A stretch of 64,000 bases of DNA from Sophora flavescens (lineage: Eukaryota; Streptophyta; Magnoliopsida; Fabales; Fabaceae). The notes beneath the pieces are model-generated. The model worked only from the letters and a program-made list of their open reading frames with translations, made no database searches and had not been told where the DNA came from. Shown here piece after piece: positions 32,571-44,178 of the stretch (the first letter of the stretch is position 1; every line of letters begins with the position of its first letter). The translations under genes and the position numbers were made by a program. The stretch covers positions 62,004,200 through 62,068,199 of the forward strand of contig CM061065.1 in the NCBI GenBank assembly GCA_030762895.1. Reading direction: 5' to 3'.

Positions 32571-35500
32571 TGAGACACCCCGTTGTGCCCCATTGTATTA
32601 TTAAATTAAAACCTTAATATTTATTTACTTAATCGCGCGCTTATCGTTGAAAATACGTAAAAATTAAAACTTAAATAATAATCATATAACTTCTACAAAT
32701 ACAAAACACACCAAAACTATATTACATAAATACACACATAAGTATCCTTTATTTTACACAACACTGTTTAGGGTATCCTCTCAGTAGGATCCCACACAAG
32801 TACTTATTTATACAACTTGCTTATAACTAACGGAAAACAAAACATCTTAGGTGACTCACTGGCCCTAAACTTACTACGCTACATTATTAGGATCAGTAGG
32901 TTGTTCTTCAGTGTCAACTTCATATGGAACGTCGTTCAACTCTTCAACAATCTTCGTCTCGTATGGGGTTCCATCCATTTCCTCAGTAACATAGTCGTCC
33001 ATCTGGTCTTCTAACGTAACGAAGTAGACATACACAAAAATACAGAAATAGGGAGATAAGAAACAGTTCTATCATCATAAGTGGAAAAGATTCATAGCAT
33101 ATAATACAATAATAGTCACAAACATGCATCACTCACAATTTACAATCATCCATACTTTATAACGTCATCCTCTACCCTCCAACTCATGCAACTAAACCTT
33201 TATGCTGACGTAGCCACTACTAATCCTGTCACACATCCCTCGTTAGGAATGTCAGTCAGTCGCCCAAGTGACACGTTCCCAACGCCGGTGCACATTCTCA
33301 TCCATGGTAAGAATGCTCATGCAAAGCAATGACACTATAGCTGCACAATACCGCCGGTGCACACCCCGATTCTCCTCAACTCAGTCAAGGGTGCTCATGC
33401 ATAGCAATGACACTATAGTTGCACAACTTAACTTCTAATTTGGAACGGTCCACGAGAACTTCGGACCTCGTGTATCTCAAATACACAGTTATGAACAACA
33501 ATGCAACATATGATTCTCACTGACTTTTATCAATAACAACCTAGTACCTCAAGCTTTTCCTCATAACCTCCACTTACATTCTATATCACATCACTTCTAT
33601 AAAATAATAGCGAGACACCTCTAATTCATATTCAAAACTCTCACCCAAACAAAATACCTCCGAGCAATATATATCTTTCCTTAAAATCATCTAAGCATAG
33701 TATTAAACCCAGGCAGATCATGCATAACACATTAATCAACAGAATATTCAAATATCTCAATATCATATAAGGCAATTTATCACAACCAAATCATAATAGT
33801 TCAACCAAATAAATAACAAAGTCAGATTCTGTCACGGTCTGGCCGTGATAGCCATCACGGTCGTGACAGACACAGAACATCCTCAATATCCTAAATATTC
33901 AAACATCGAAATAATAGGTCACATGCAGATGGAATACCTCAACCAGCGGATCACAAACACTCAAAAGTAAATAATACAGACATCCTCAAATATGAATAAT
34001 TAACCTAAGGCGATAAACCTACAATTCCCAAATCGTCATTGGTATTACGGAAAAGTTTCCAATACGATTTTGGTATTGTTGATTACTCGACCACTAGTAG
34101 GGTTTAGGTCGCCCTACACCATTATTATAAATTATATACTACTTATCAGTTCCGACGATGGAATGGTTCTTTCTCCCACCTAAGTTATCACCGGAAACAC
34201 GTACACGACGATCCTCGTTATCCCGCCATGAGTTAACACAACCACCTTCATTCAAACAACATAACTATAATTAATCAACTAACAACCATCTATGACACTT
34301 TAGGGCTAGGTTCGGCCAAGACTTAGAAAATAGGTTTAGGATTATCTTCTCAATGCCATCTTTTGGATCCTAGTTACTAGAGTCTTAACTAACATAGATT
34401 ACTTATTACAAGACTAAAATTTGAAACAAAATCCTCTAACCTTTAGGGTTAGGGTTTCGGACCATATTAGGAAAATAGGCTAGGAAATTTAGTTGGATTC
34501 AAGCTCTTGGATTTATATCATGTAGGTACTAGAGAGTTTAAATCAATCATTGGATTTCTAAAACGAAAACCAAATCATCAAACCCTCCTTTGAGTGAGAT
34601 TCGGCCACTTAAAGAAAATAGGGAAGGAAAATGACTTTGATCACATGCTTTTGGATAATGAAAGTAGGGATCACAACTAGATCATAGAAATTGGTTTCAC
34701 ATTTTTATGATTTTTCTTCAATTTTCTAGAATTCTTACAAGTTCTAGATCTAGAAATGGAAAACTATGAAATATGAAGAACAAAAGCTTAAATAAGAGAT
34801 GAGATGATCATGTTACCTCAAGTGTATGAAGAATATGGAGAAAAGATGATGACCTTGACAAGTTCTTCAATGGAAGCACTTGGAGCTCTTGAAGAAGAAA
34901 ATGGAGTTTTGGTGATTTGTGAAGAAATGAAGAGAAATGAAGAAGATGAGTGAAAGGGGAGGGAGGCCACGGTTTTGAAGGGCTTTTATAGGAGTAATCT
35001 TATGCCTTGTTTGGTTATAAGGAATTGGTTTAATGGGTTTTGTGAATATTAAATTAATATAAGCTTAACCATAGTTAATAATTAACTTAACTAGGGTTAC
35101 TTTGCTAACTATGGTTAATAATTATGTGGCTCACATTTGATGGAGATGAGGCTGATTTTGGGCCACACAAAGTGACTCACTAATGAGTCACCGATCCTAT
35201 CCGTTAGCGGTTCCCGGAAATTCCGTACGCAGCTCCGTCGTTTACCCGATTTCGGTTTTTGAGAGGAAAATAATGAAACGAAAGCAAAACGAAATAGGTA
35301 AGATTTATTGGAGGTGGATGCACGAAATTAGAGAGATGTGGGAGGTTTTCAACCACATAAAATGAGTGGTTAAGAGTGCGTAGATGCGTCTTGTTAATAC
35401 CCACGAAAGCTTGGGGGTATTTTGGTCTTTTTACCTAAATGTCATGATTACTTGCATTTAATGCTCATAAATGCTTGGTGACTCATCCTTCATGAGTCAT

Positions 35501-35939
35501 CATGTATGACTCGTTGTCCCGATCTCTTGACGGGTCTCTGCACTTCCCTTCTCGACTCGTCGGTTCCCGATTAGGGTTTTATGCCTGCGTAAAAGCATAA
35601 TATTTCGTTTTCGACTGAAAATTTTCAAACTAACCAAACTCGTTGGAAATATGATTTAAATATAAATCATTTCTTTCACGAGTCAAAATTAGGTTTTCTG
35701 CTCAGTAAAATTATACTGTCAGTGAAAACGCAGATCGATTTCCGTCTGAATTTTCAACCCAAATTTTTATCCTAAGCTTCTACCCTAAGATAGAGTATGA
35801 ATATGATTTTTATTTCATAAAAATCAATCTCCATGAACTCGTATAAAAATATAAATAAATACATTTATACCGGTTAATACAGTGAAAATATTTTTACTGA
35901 AAAAAATAAAAATCGGAAAATAAAAAGTAGGGTGTTACA
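32571..35939 (-). repeat. 3' LTR of the Tekay element
   Basis: 3369 bp. The TATA box (ctataaaagcc on the minus strand) is near 34981-34991. It contains a taatgagtcacc/ggtgactcat cluster and a telomere-like ttagggttagggttt word at about 34441. It has a single copy of a tcacggccgtgata-like unit near 33826-33870, where the other LTR has two. Confidence 0.95.
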
Positions 35940-35957
35940 TTACTACCCCTCTTAGAA
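35940..35957 (-). other. Polypurine tract of the Tekay element
   Basis: The minus strand reads ctaagaggggtagtaa immediately before the LTR start TGTAACACCC. Confidence 0.85.
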
Positions 35958-35986
35958 AAAAATTCCGTCCTCGGAATTTACATACT

Positions 35987-38900
35987 TCAAAAAAGATGTG
36001 GATATCGTTGTTGCATATCTGCTTCACGTTCCCAAGTAGCATCTCCTGTAGTTTCATCCCATATGACCTTAACCAAAGGAATTTGTCTACCACGAAGCTC
36101 CTTAATCTCTTTATCTGCTATCCTTACAGGTAGAGCCTCATACTTTAGATTCTCTCGCAGTTGTATAGACTCAGACTCAATAACATGTGAAGGATCAGGA
36201 TAATATTTTCTCAACTGAGAAACGTGAAAGACGTCATGAAGGTTAGCAAGGTTAGGTGGTAAAGCAATATGATAAGCTACTGGATCAATCCTTCGAAGAA
36301 TCTGGAAAGGTCCGATGAATCTAGAAGTAAGTTTTCTAGTTTTGATAGCCCTGCCAATTCCGGTCTTCGAAGTGACTCTCAAAAATACGTGATCACCCTC
36401 CTGGAATTCTAAAGGTCTCCTTCTCTTGTTACTGTAGCTTCTTTGCCTATCCTGTGCTTCCTTCATCTTTTCCCTTATCTTCCTAACTTGTTCTGTAGTC
36501 TGTTGCACCACATCTGGACCCAAGACTTGATTTTCACCAATCTCATACCAACATAACGGGGTCCTACACTTTCTACCATACAAAGCCTCATATGGTGCCA
36601 TCCCTATACTATTGTGAAAACTATTGTTGTAAGTAAATTCAATCAATGGCAAGAACTCATCCCAACTGCCAGTGTGTTCCAAAACACAAGCTCTTAAAAG
36701 GTCCTCCAATGATTGAATCGTCCTTTCTGTCTGTCCATCCGTTTGGGGATGATAAGCATAACTCATCCTTAACTTGGTCCCTAAAGCATGGTACAACTGT
36801 TTCCAAAATCTAGATGTAAATCTAGGATCTCGGTCTGAGACAATGCTCGATGGCACACCATGCAACCTAACAACTTCTTTGATGTAGATTTGGGTCAAAT
36901 TCTCTAAACTATAGCTTTCACCCATAGGTAAGAAGTGAGCACACTTCGTCAACCTATCAATGATAACCCAAATCGCATCATGTCTCTTAGGAGTTCGTGG
37001 TAGTCCAACCACAAAATCCATAGCTATGCTATCCCATTTCCATTCTGGGATATCTAATGATTGCAATAAACCAGCTGGCTTTTGATGCTCTATCTTAGCC
37101 TTCTGACACACCAGGCAAGATAAAACATACTCTGCTACCTCTTTCTTCATCCTCATCCACCAAAACAATTTCTTTAAATCCTGATACATTTTAGTGGATC
37201 CAGGATGAATACTCAACTTACTCTTATGTGCTTCTTCTAATATCACCTTCCTAAGTTCTAAATCCTCTGGAACACATATTCTATCCCTAAACCTCAGTAC
37301 ACCATTTGTTCCTCTACTAAACTCAGAAATTTTACCCTCATCTATACCTCTACTTATCTCCTGTAAATATGGATCCTGAGCCTGTTTATCCTTAAGATCT
37401 CTCATAAAATCACTACTAATAGTGATCATACCTAAGCAAATTTTATCCTCAACCAACTCCATTCCTAAGTTCAAATCTCTGAATTGTTCCAGTAATTCCA
37501 ACTCTTTAACCAACATTGCGGACACATGCAATGATTTCCTACTCAAGGCATCCGCTACTATATTCGCCTTCCCAGGATGGTATAGTAAATCAAACTCATA
37601 ATCTTTGATAAACTCCATCCATCTTCGTTGTCTCATATTCAACTCCTTTTGGTCGAACAGATACTTCAGACTTTTATGGTCACTGTAAACATTAAATTTT
37701 GCTCCATATAGAAAGTGTCGCCATATTTTTAATGCGAACACTATGGCTGCTAATTCCAAATCATGAGTCGGATAGTTCCTCTCATGAATTCTCAATTGTC
37801 GGGAAGCATAAGCCACCACTCTTCCCTCTTTCATTAGAACACAACCTAAACCTTGGTATGATGCATCACAGTATACGTCAAACTGTCCTAGTGGATTCGG
37901 TAAAGTCAACACAGGTGATGTAGTCAACCTTTCCTTCAGCTTTTGGAAACTCTGCTCACATTTGTCCGTCCATACAAAAGCTGTATTTTTCCTCGTCAAC
38001 TGCGTCATAGACAACGCAATCTTCGAGAAACCCTCTATAAACCTCCGATAATATCCAGCTAACCCTAGAAAACTTCGTACTTCACTTACTGACTTAGGCC
38101 GTTCCCATTTAAGAACTGCCTCAACCTTTGCTGGATCTACTGCTATACCTTCCTTGTTGATCACATGTCCAAGAAATTGGACTTCTTCTATCCAAAACTC
38201 ACACTTGGAAAGTTTAGCATAAAGCTGCCTATCCTTCAGAACTTGCAGCACTATCCTTAAATGTTTCTCATGATCTTCCCATGTACGAGAATAGATAAGG
38301 ATGTCGTTGATGAATACAACAACCAACTTATCAAGGAACGATCTAAATATCCGGTTCATATAATCCATGAACACTGCTGGCACGTTAGTCACACCAAACG
38401 GCATAACTAAATACTCGTAATGTCGATACCTTGTCCTAAAAGCCATTTTTAGTATATCTTCCTTCTTTACTCTAATCTGATGGTATCCATATCTCAATTC
38501 AATCTTGGAAAATACTCCTGCTCCTTTCAATTGATCCATCAGATCATCTATCCTAGGCAACGGATACTTATTCTTAATTGTTACGTTGTTTAACTGTCTA
38601 TAATCCATGCACAACCTAGCACTTCCATCTTTCTTCTTAACAAACAACACCGAAGCTCCCCATGGTGAAACACTCGGCCTTATGAAATCTTTTCCCAACA
38701 TATCATCCAACTGTTTCTTCAACTCCGCCAACTCTATAGGTGACATCCGATAAGGCGCCATAGATATAGGTCCTGTCCCTGGTACAAGATCTATGGTGAA
38801 TTCCACTTCTCGTTCTGGTGGTAAACCTGGAATGTCGGGAGGGAAAACTTCAGGAAACTCTCTCACAATAGGCATAGAATCTATACTAGGGGTCTCGATA

Positions 38901-40171
38901 GTTTCCATCGCGAACAGCATCACGTGCTGCCGAGAATCGTCACTCCTCATGGATACTCCTTCATTGGCAGAGACTATACTAGAAGACTCAAGAAATGATA
39001 AGATCTTACTAGAATAGTCTAGCATTACATGGTTAGCCGAAAGCCAATCCATGCCAAGAATAACATCTATCTGTTGCATAGGCAAACAGACAAGGTCTAC
39101 AATAAATGTCCTATTCTCAACCACTATAGGACACTGTAAACAAATAGACATAGTAGTCAAAGGATTACTAGTTGGAGTAGATATTGTAAGGGTATAAGGT
39201 AATTGAGAAACAGTTAATTTTAATTGATCCACACACTCATACGAAATAAATGAATGTGTAGCGCCTGAGTCAAATAACACATACGAGAGTCTACCAGCTA
39301 TCAAACACATACCTTGTATAAGATCAACATATTGAGAGGATTTAGCTCCTCTCACGGTAAACACTCTTCCAATGGCCTGAGGTCTTGCTCCCTGTTGTCC
39401 TGCTGTTGTGATTCCTCTTCCAGCTCCACCCCTATTGCCTCCATTTCCTCTACCTGTAGCTATCGGCTGTTGCCTAGCCTGCTGTCTGCAATCTTGGGCC
39501 ATATGACCTATTTTCCCACAGTGAAAACAACTAGGTCGCTCCATGCAGTCTCTAAGATAATGCGGTCCTCCACATCTGAAACAAGATAAGCCTTGCTGCT
39601 GTTGACCAGCTCTAACCATCAAAGTGGTGCTGTGTGTCCAGACTGGTCGGGCATATGGTCTCTGTCTCCATTGAGAGTTTCTACCTCCTCGCCTCTGAAA
39701 ACCCGGTCGAGTAGGACCCCCACTCCTCAATTGTTTCTGCTCATTAGCCATCCTCTGATCTAGACTTTCGATCGCACTACATCGTTCCACTAGCTCTGGG
39801 AAACTCTGGATATCAAGAGATACTATAGCCCTCTGGAGTTCATGTCGGAGTCCTTCCTCAAACCTTCTACATTGCCAATCCTCATCTGGGAATCTCTGAT
39901 AAAATTCAGAATACTTAATCAAAGCCTCAAATCGTGATGCATAATCGCCAACAGTCATGTTGCCTTGTTTGAGACTCATGAATTCCCTTTCTTTCTCGCG
40001 TCGAACTAGACACGGAAAATACTTCTCAAAAAAGCAGTCACTAAACAGCTTCCAGTTGATAACTCTGCCTTCGACATCCAGCAATCTTCGCTTGCCTCTC
40101 CACCAAGACTCTGCTCCTCCGGTTAGCATGAAGGCAACATACGTCACCTTCCTATCCTCCTTGCAGTGCAT
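35987..40171 (-). CDS. Tekay gag-pol polyprotein, 1394-codon open frame
   Basis: Domains by residue: Gag core 1-140 (ESWWRG, SLKQGNMTVGDY); two CCHC knuckles 197-228; protease DSGATHSFI at 301-309; RT from about 500 to 680; RNase H (DVYCDAS onward) about 760-880; integrase HHCC region (HPGSTKM, CLVCQKAK) and DDE core (MDFVVGL, SDRDPRF, QTERTIQ) about 990-1190; chromodomain-like end (IPLVKVIWDETTGDATWERE) to 1394. RT motif A has Glu for Asp (E558, codon 38500-38498). Motif C reads FIND in place of FIDD (N622, codon 38308-38306), so the polymerase is probably inactive. The true start is the ATG at 40525; two stops lie between. Confidence 0.93.
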   Translation of the reverse strand: MHCKEDRKVTYVAFMLTGGAESWWRGKRRLLDVEGRVINWKLFSDCFFEKYFPCLVRREKEREFMSLKQGNMTVGDYASRFEALIKYSEFYQRFPDEDWQCRRFEEGLRHELQRAIVSLDIQSFPELVERCSAIESLDQRMANEQKQLRSGGPTRPGFQRRGGRNSQWRQRPYARPVWTHSTTLMVRAGQQQQGLSCFRCGGPHYLRDCMERPSCFHCGKIGHMAQDCRQQARQQPIATGRGNGGNRGGAGRGITTAGQQGARPQAIGRVFTVRGAKSSQYVDLIQGMCLIAGRLSYVLFDSGATHSFISYECVDQLKLTVSQLPYTLTISTPTSNPLTTMSICLQCPIVVENRTFIVDLVCLPMQQIDVILGMDWLSANHVMLDYSSKILSFLESSSIVSANEGVSMRSDDSRQHVMLFAMETIETPSIDSMPIVREFPEVFPPDIPGLPPEREVEFTIDLVPGTGPISMAPYRMSPIELAELKKQLDDMLGKDFIRPSVSPWGASVLFVKKKDGSARLCMDYRQLNNVTIKNKYPLPRIDDLMDQLKGAGVFSKIELRYGYHQIRVKKEDILKMAFRTRYRHYEYLVMPFGVTNVPAVFMDYMNRIFRSFLDKLVVVFINDILIYSRTWEDHEKHLRIVLQVLKDRQLYAKLSKCEFWIEEVQFLGHVINKEGIAVDPAKVEAVLKWERPKSVSEVRSFLGLAGYYRRFIEGFSKIALSMTQLTRKNTAFVWTDKCEQSFQKLKERLTTSPVLTLPNPLGQFDVYCDASYQGLGCVLMKEGRVVAYASRQLRIHERNYPTHDLELAAIVFALKIWRHFLYGAKFNVYSDHKSLKYLFDQKELNMRQRRWMEFIKDYEFDLLYHPGKANIVADALSRKSLHVSAMLVKELELLEQFRDLNLGMELVEDKICLGMITISSDFMRDLKDKQAQDPYLQEISRGIDEGKISEFSRGTNGVLRFRDRICVPEDLELRKVILEEAHKSKLSIHPGSTKMYQDLKKLFWWMRMKKEVAEYVLSCLVCQKAKIEHQKPAGLLQSLDIPEWKWDSIAMDFVVGLPRTPKRHDAIWVIIDRLTKCAHFLPMGESYSLENLTQIYIKEVVRLHGVPSSIVSDRDPRFTSRFWKQLYHALGTKLRMSYAYHPQTDGQTERTIQSLEDLLRACVLEHTGSWDEFLPLIEFTYNNSFHNSIGMAPYEALYGRKCRTPLCWYEIGENQVLGPDVVQQTTEQVRKIREKMKEAQDRQRSYSNKRRRPLEFQEGDHVFLRVTSKTGIGRAIKTRKLTSRFIGPFQILRRIDPVAYHIALPPNLANLHDVFHVSQLRKYYPDPSHVIESESIQLRENLKYEALPVRIADKEIKELRGRQIPLVKVIWDETTGDATWEREADMQQRYPHLF

Positions 40172-40525
40172 GGTATCGAATATCTTCTCGATCTCTTGTA
40201 TCCACCATTCTGCCTACTCTGGATCATAATCTCCTCGGAATTGGGGTGTCTTCCCTTTCAGGAAAGTAGTCATTCCGGCATCTTCAGCTGCTGTAGCTCT
40301 CCTTTGGTTCTGTTGTTCCTGCTGTTCTTTGTTCATCTCAGAGCATCTCAAAGATTCTCACTGTGTTTGTAATAACAGAGCAAGAACTATGTTTTTCATG
40401 GTATCTTGAGTCTCGGATGACTCTCCTCCACTTCCGGTATGATTATTTTCTACATTGTTAGCTCCAACAATTTTTTCAGGGAGTTCACATTCATCGCCGA
40501 TCGGACGTCCTCTTCCACGAGCCAT
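40172..40525 (-). pseudogene. Tekay gag N terminus with two nonsense codons
   Basis: In frame with the 1394-codon ORF. It starts MARGRGRPIGDECELPEKIV at 40525. A TGA lies at 40360-40358 (after LLLQTQ) and a TAG at 40216-40214 (DPE-stop-AEWWIQ). Each can be explained by one C-to-T change (CGA to TGA, CAG to TAG). Without them gag-pol would be 1512 residues. Confidence 0.88.
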
Positions 40526-40738
40526 GATTCTATAAAAGAAATCATTCGCTCTTATCAGTATGACATATAATACCACATGGACAAGTATATAAATACCATA
40601 TGCCACACTAATGTTATTTATCGCGTTGGATTCGGACACACTACCCATCTTCAAAGTATAGCTAAAATATGTTGTGGATTCAACTAGACACGGCCAGTAA
40701 CAATATCCTAGACCTCACAGTCCGATTAGAATCGAACT

Positions 40739-40750
40739 GCTCTGATACCA
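40739..40750 (-). other. Primer binding site of the Tekay element (initiator tRNA-Met)
   Basis: The minus strand reads TGGTATCAGAGC, four bases inside the 5' LTR. This is a perfect initiator-Met PBS. Confidence 0.92.
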
Positions 40751-40754
40751 CCAA

Positions 40755-43700
40755 ATGAGACACCCCGTTGTGCCCCATTGTATTATTAAATTAAAACCTT
40801 AATATTTATTTATTTAATCGCGCGCTTATCGTTGAAAATACGTAAAAATTAAAACTTAAATAATAATCATATAACTTCTACAAATACAAAACACACCAAA
40901 ACTATATTACATAAATACACACATAAGTATCCTTTATTTTACACAACACTGTTTAGGGTATCCTCTCAGTAGGATCCCACACAGGTACTTATTTATACAA
41001 CTTGCTTATAACTAACGGAAAACAAAACATCTTAGGTGACTCACTGGCCCTAAACTTACTACGCTACATTATTAGGATCAGTAGGTTGTTCTTCAGTGTC
41101 AACTTCATACGGAACGTCATTCAACTCTTCAACAATCTTCGTCTCGTATGGGGTTCCATCCATCTCCTCAGTAACAGAGTCGTCCATCTGGTCTTCTAAC
41201 GTAACGAAGTAGACATACACAAAAATACAGAAATAGGGAGATAAGAAACAGTTCTATCATCATAAGTGGAAAAGATTCATAGCATATAATACAATAATAG
41301 TCACAAACATGCATCACTCACAATTTACAATCATCCATGCTTTATAACGTCATCCTCTACCCTCCAACTCATGCAACTAAACCTTTATGCTGACGTGGCC
41401 ACTACTAATCCTGTCACACATCCCTCGTTAGGAATGTCAGTCAGTCGCCCAAGTGACACGTTCCCAACACCGGTGCACATTCTCATCCATGGTAAGAATG
41501 CTCATGCAAAGCAATGACACTATAGCTGCACAGTACCGCCGGTGCACACCCTGATTCTCTCTCTCAACTAAGTCAAGGGTGCTCATGCATAACAATGACA
41601 CTATAGTTGCACAACTTAACTTCTAATTTGGAACGGTCCACGAGAACTTCGGACCTCGTGTATCTCAAATACACGGTTATGAACAACAATGCAACATATG
41701 ATTCTCACTGACTTTTATCAATAACAACCTAGTACCTCAAGCTTTTCCTCATAACCTCCACTTACATTCTATATCACATCACTTCTATAAAATAATAGCG
41801 AGGCACCTCTAATTCATATTCAAAACTCTCACCCAAACAAAATACCTCCGAGCAATATATATCTTTCCTTAAAATCATCTAAGCATAGTATTAAACCCAG
41901 GCAGATCATGCATAACACATTAATCCACAAAATATTCAAATATCTCAATATCATATAAGGCAATTTATCACAACCAAATCATAATAGTTCAACCAAATAA
42001 ATAACAAAGCCAGATTCTGTCACGGCCTGGCTGTGATAGCCATCACGGCGGTGACAAACAACAAAGGGAAGTCAGATTCTGTCACGGCCTATCACGGCCG
42101 TGATAGACACTGAACATCCTTAATATCCTAAATATTCAAACACCGAAATAATAGGTCACATGCAGATGGAATACCTCAACCAGCGGATCACAAACAGTCA
42201 AAAGTAAATAATTCAGACATCCTCAAATATGAATAATTAACCTAAGGCGATAAACCTACAATTCCCAAATCGTCATTGGTATTACGGAAAAGTTTCCAAT
42301 ATGATTTTGGTATTGTCGATTACTCGACCACTAGTAGGGTTTAGGTCACCCTACACCATTATTATAAATTATATACTACTTATCGGTTTCGACGATGGAA
42401 TGGTTCTTTCTCCCACCCGAGTTATCACCGGAAACACGTACACAACGATCCTCGTTATCCCGCCACGAGTTAACACAACCACCTTCATTCAAACAACATA
42501 ACTATAATTAATCAATTAGCAACCATCTATGACACTTTAGGGCTAGGTTCGGCCAAGACTTAGAAAATAGGTTTAGGATTATCTTCTCAATGCCATCTTT
42601 GGGATCCTAGTTACTAGAGTCTTAGCTAGCATAGATTACTTATTACAAGACTAAAATTTGAAACAAAATCCTCTAACCTTTAGGGTTAGGGTTTCGACCC
42701 ATATTAGGAAAATAGGCTAGGAAATTTAGTTGGATTCAAGCTCTTGGATTTAGATCATGTAGGTAGAGAGTTTAAATCAAGCATTAGATTTCTAAAATGA
42801 AAACCAAATCATCAAACCCTCCTTTGAGTGTGATTCGGCCACTTAAAGAAAATAGGGAAAGAAAATGACTTTGATCACATGCTTTTGGATAATGAAAGTA
42901 GGGATCACAACTAGATCATAGAAATTGGTTTCACATTTTTATGATTTTTCTACAATTTTCTAGAATTCTTACAAGTTCTAGATCTAGAAATGGAAAACTA
43001 TGAAATATGAAGAACAAAAGCTTAAACAAGAGATGAGATGATCATGTTACCTCAAGTTTATGAAGAATATGGAGAAAAGATGATGATCTTGACAAGTTCT
43101 TCAATGGAAGCACTTGGAGCTCTTGAAGAAGAAAATGGAGTTTTGGCGATTTGTGAAGAAATGAAGAGAAGTGAAGAAGATGAGTAAAAGGGGAGGGAGG
43201 CCACGGTTTTGAAGGGCTTTTATAGGAGTAATCTTATGCCTTGTTTGGTTATAAGGAATTGGTTTAATGGGTTTTGTGAATATTAAATTAATATAAGCTT
43301 AACCATAGTTAATAATTAACTTAACTAGGGTTACTTTGCTAACTATGGTTAATAATTATGTGACTCACATTTGATGGAGGTGAGGCTGATTTTGGGCCAC
43401 ACAAAGTGACTCACTAATGAGTCACCGATCCTATCCGTTAGCGGTTCCCGAAAATTCCGTACGCAGCTTCGTCGTTTACCCGATTTCGGTTTTTGAGAGG
43501 AAAATAATGAAACGAAAGCAAAACGAAATAGGTAAGATTTATTGGAGGTGGATGCACGAAATTGGAGAGATGTGGGAGGTTTTCAACCACATAAAATGAG
43601 TGGTTAAGAGTGCGTAGATGCGTCTTGTTAATACCCGCGAAAGCTTGGGGGTATTTTGGTCTTTTTACCTAAATGTCATGATTACTTGCATTTAATGCTC

Positions 43701-44173
43701 ATAAATGCTTGGTGACTCATCCTTCATGAGTCATCATGTATGACTCGTTGTCCCGATCTCTTGACGGGTCTCTGCACTTCCCTTCTCGACTCGTCGGTTC
43801 CCGATTAGGGTTTTATGCCTGCGTAAAAGCGTAATATTTCGTTTTCGACCGAAAATTTTCAAACTAACCAAACTCGTTGGAAATATGATTTAAATATAAA
43901 TCATTTCTTTCACGAGTCAAAATTAGGTTTTCTGCTCAGTAAAATTATACTGTCAGTGAAAACGCAGACCGATTTCCGTCTGAATTTTCAACCCAAATTT
44001 TTATCCTAAGCTTCTACCCCTAAGATAGAGTATGAATATGATTTTTATTTCATAAAAATAAATCTCCATGACTCGGATAAAAGTATAAATAAATACATTT
44101 ATACCGGTTAATACAGCGAAAATATTTTTACTGAAAAAAATAAAAATCGGAAAATAAAAAGTAGGGTGTTACA
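40755..44173 (-). repeat. 5' LTR of the Tekay element
   Basis: 3419 bp. The 50 extra bases relative to the 3' LTR are a local duplication at 42008-42110 around gattctgtcacggcc and atcacggccgtgata words. TATA box near 43215-43226 on the minus strand. Confidence 0.95.
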
Positions 44174-44178
44174 AGCTG

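Larger units (their letters stand above)
32571..44173 (-). mobile_element. Ty3 chromovirus, Tekay/Del type, nearly intact, 11.6 kb
   Basis: A perfect 5-bp duplication AGCTG (32566-32570 and 44174-44178) bounds the element. The LTRs are 3369 and 3419 bp, both TGAGACACCCCGTTGTG to GGGTGTTACA, and appear highly alike. Between them on the minus strand lie the PBS (40750-40739), gag-pol (40525-35987) and PPT (35957-35940). The RT-RNaseH-integrase order plus a chromodomain-like C terminus identifies a chromovirus; the long LTRs and tail fit Tekay. Two gag nonsense codons and two altered RT catalytic residues argue that this copy is dead, although the frame is otherwise open. Confidence 0.96.

Noticed and set aside
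34435..34465. Interstitial telomere repeat (ttagggttagggttt)
   Set aside because: Only about two units, present in the same place in all three Tekay-family LTRs; it is part of the LTR, not a telomere relic.
37699..40372. Plus-strand frames of 68-91 codons within the Tekay region
   Set aside because: All are antisense shadows of the 1394-codon gag-pol frame.
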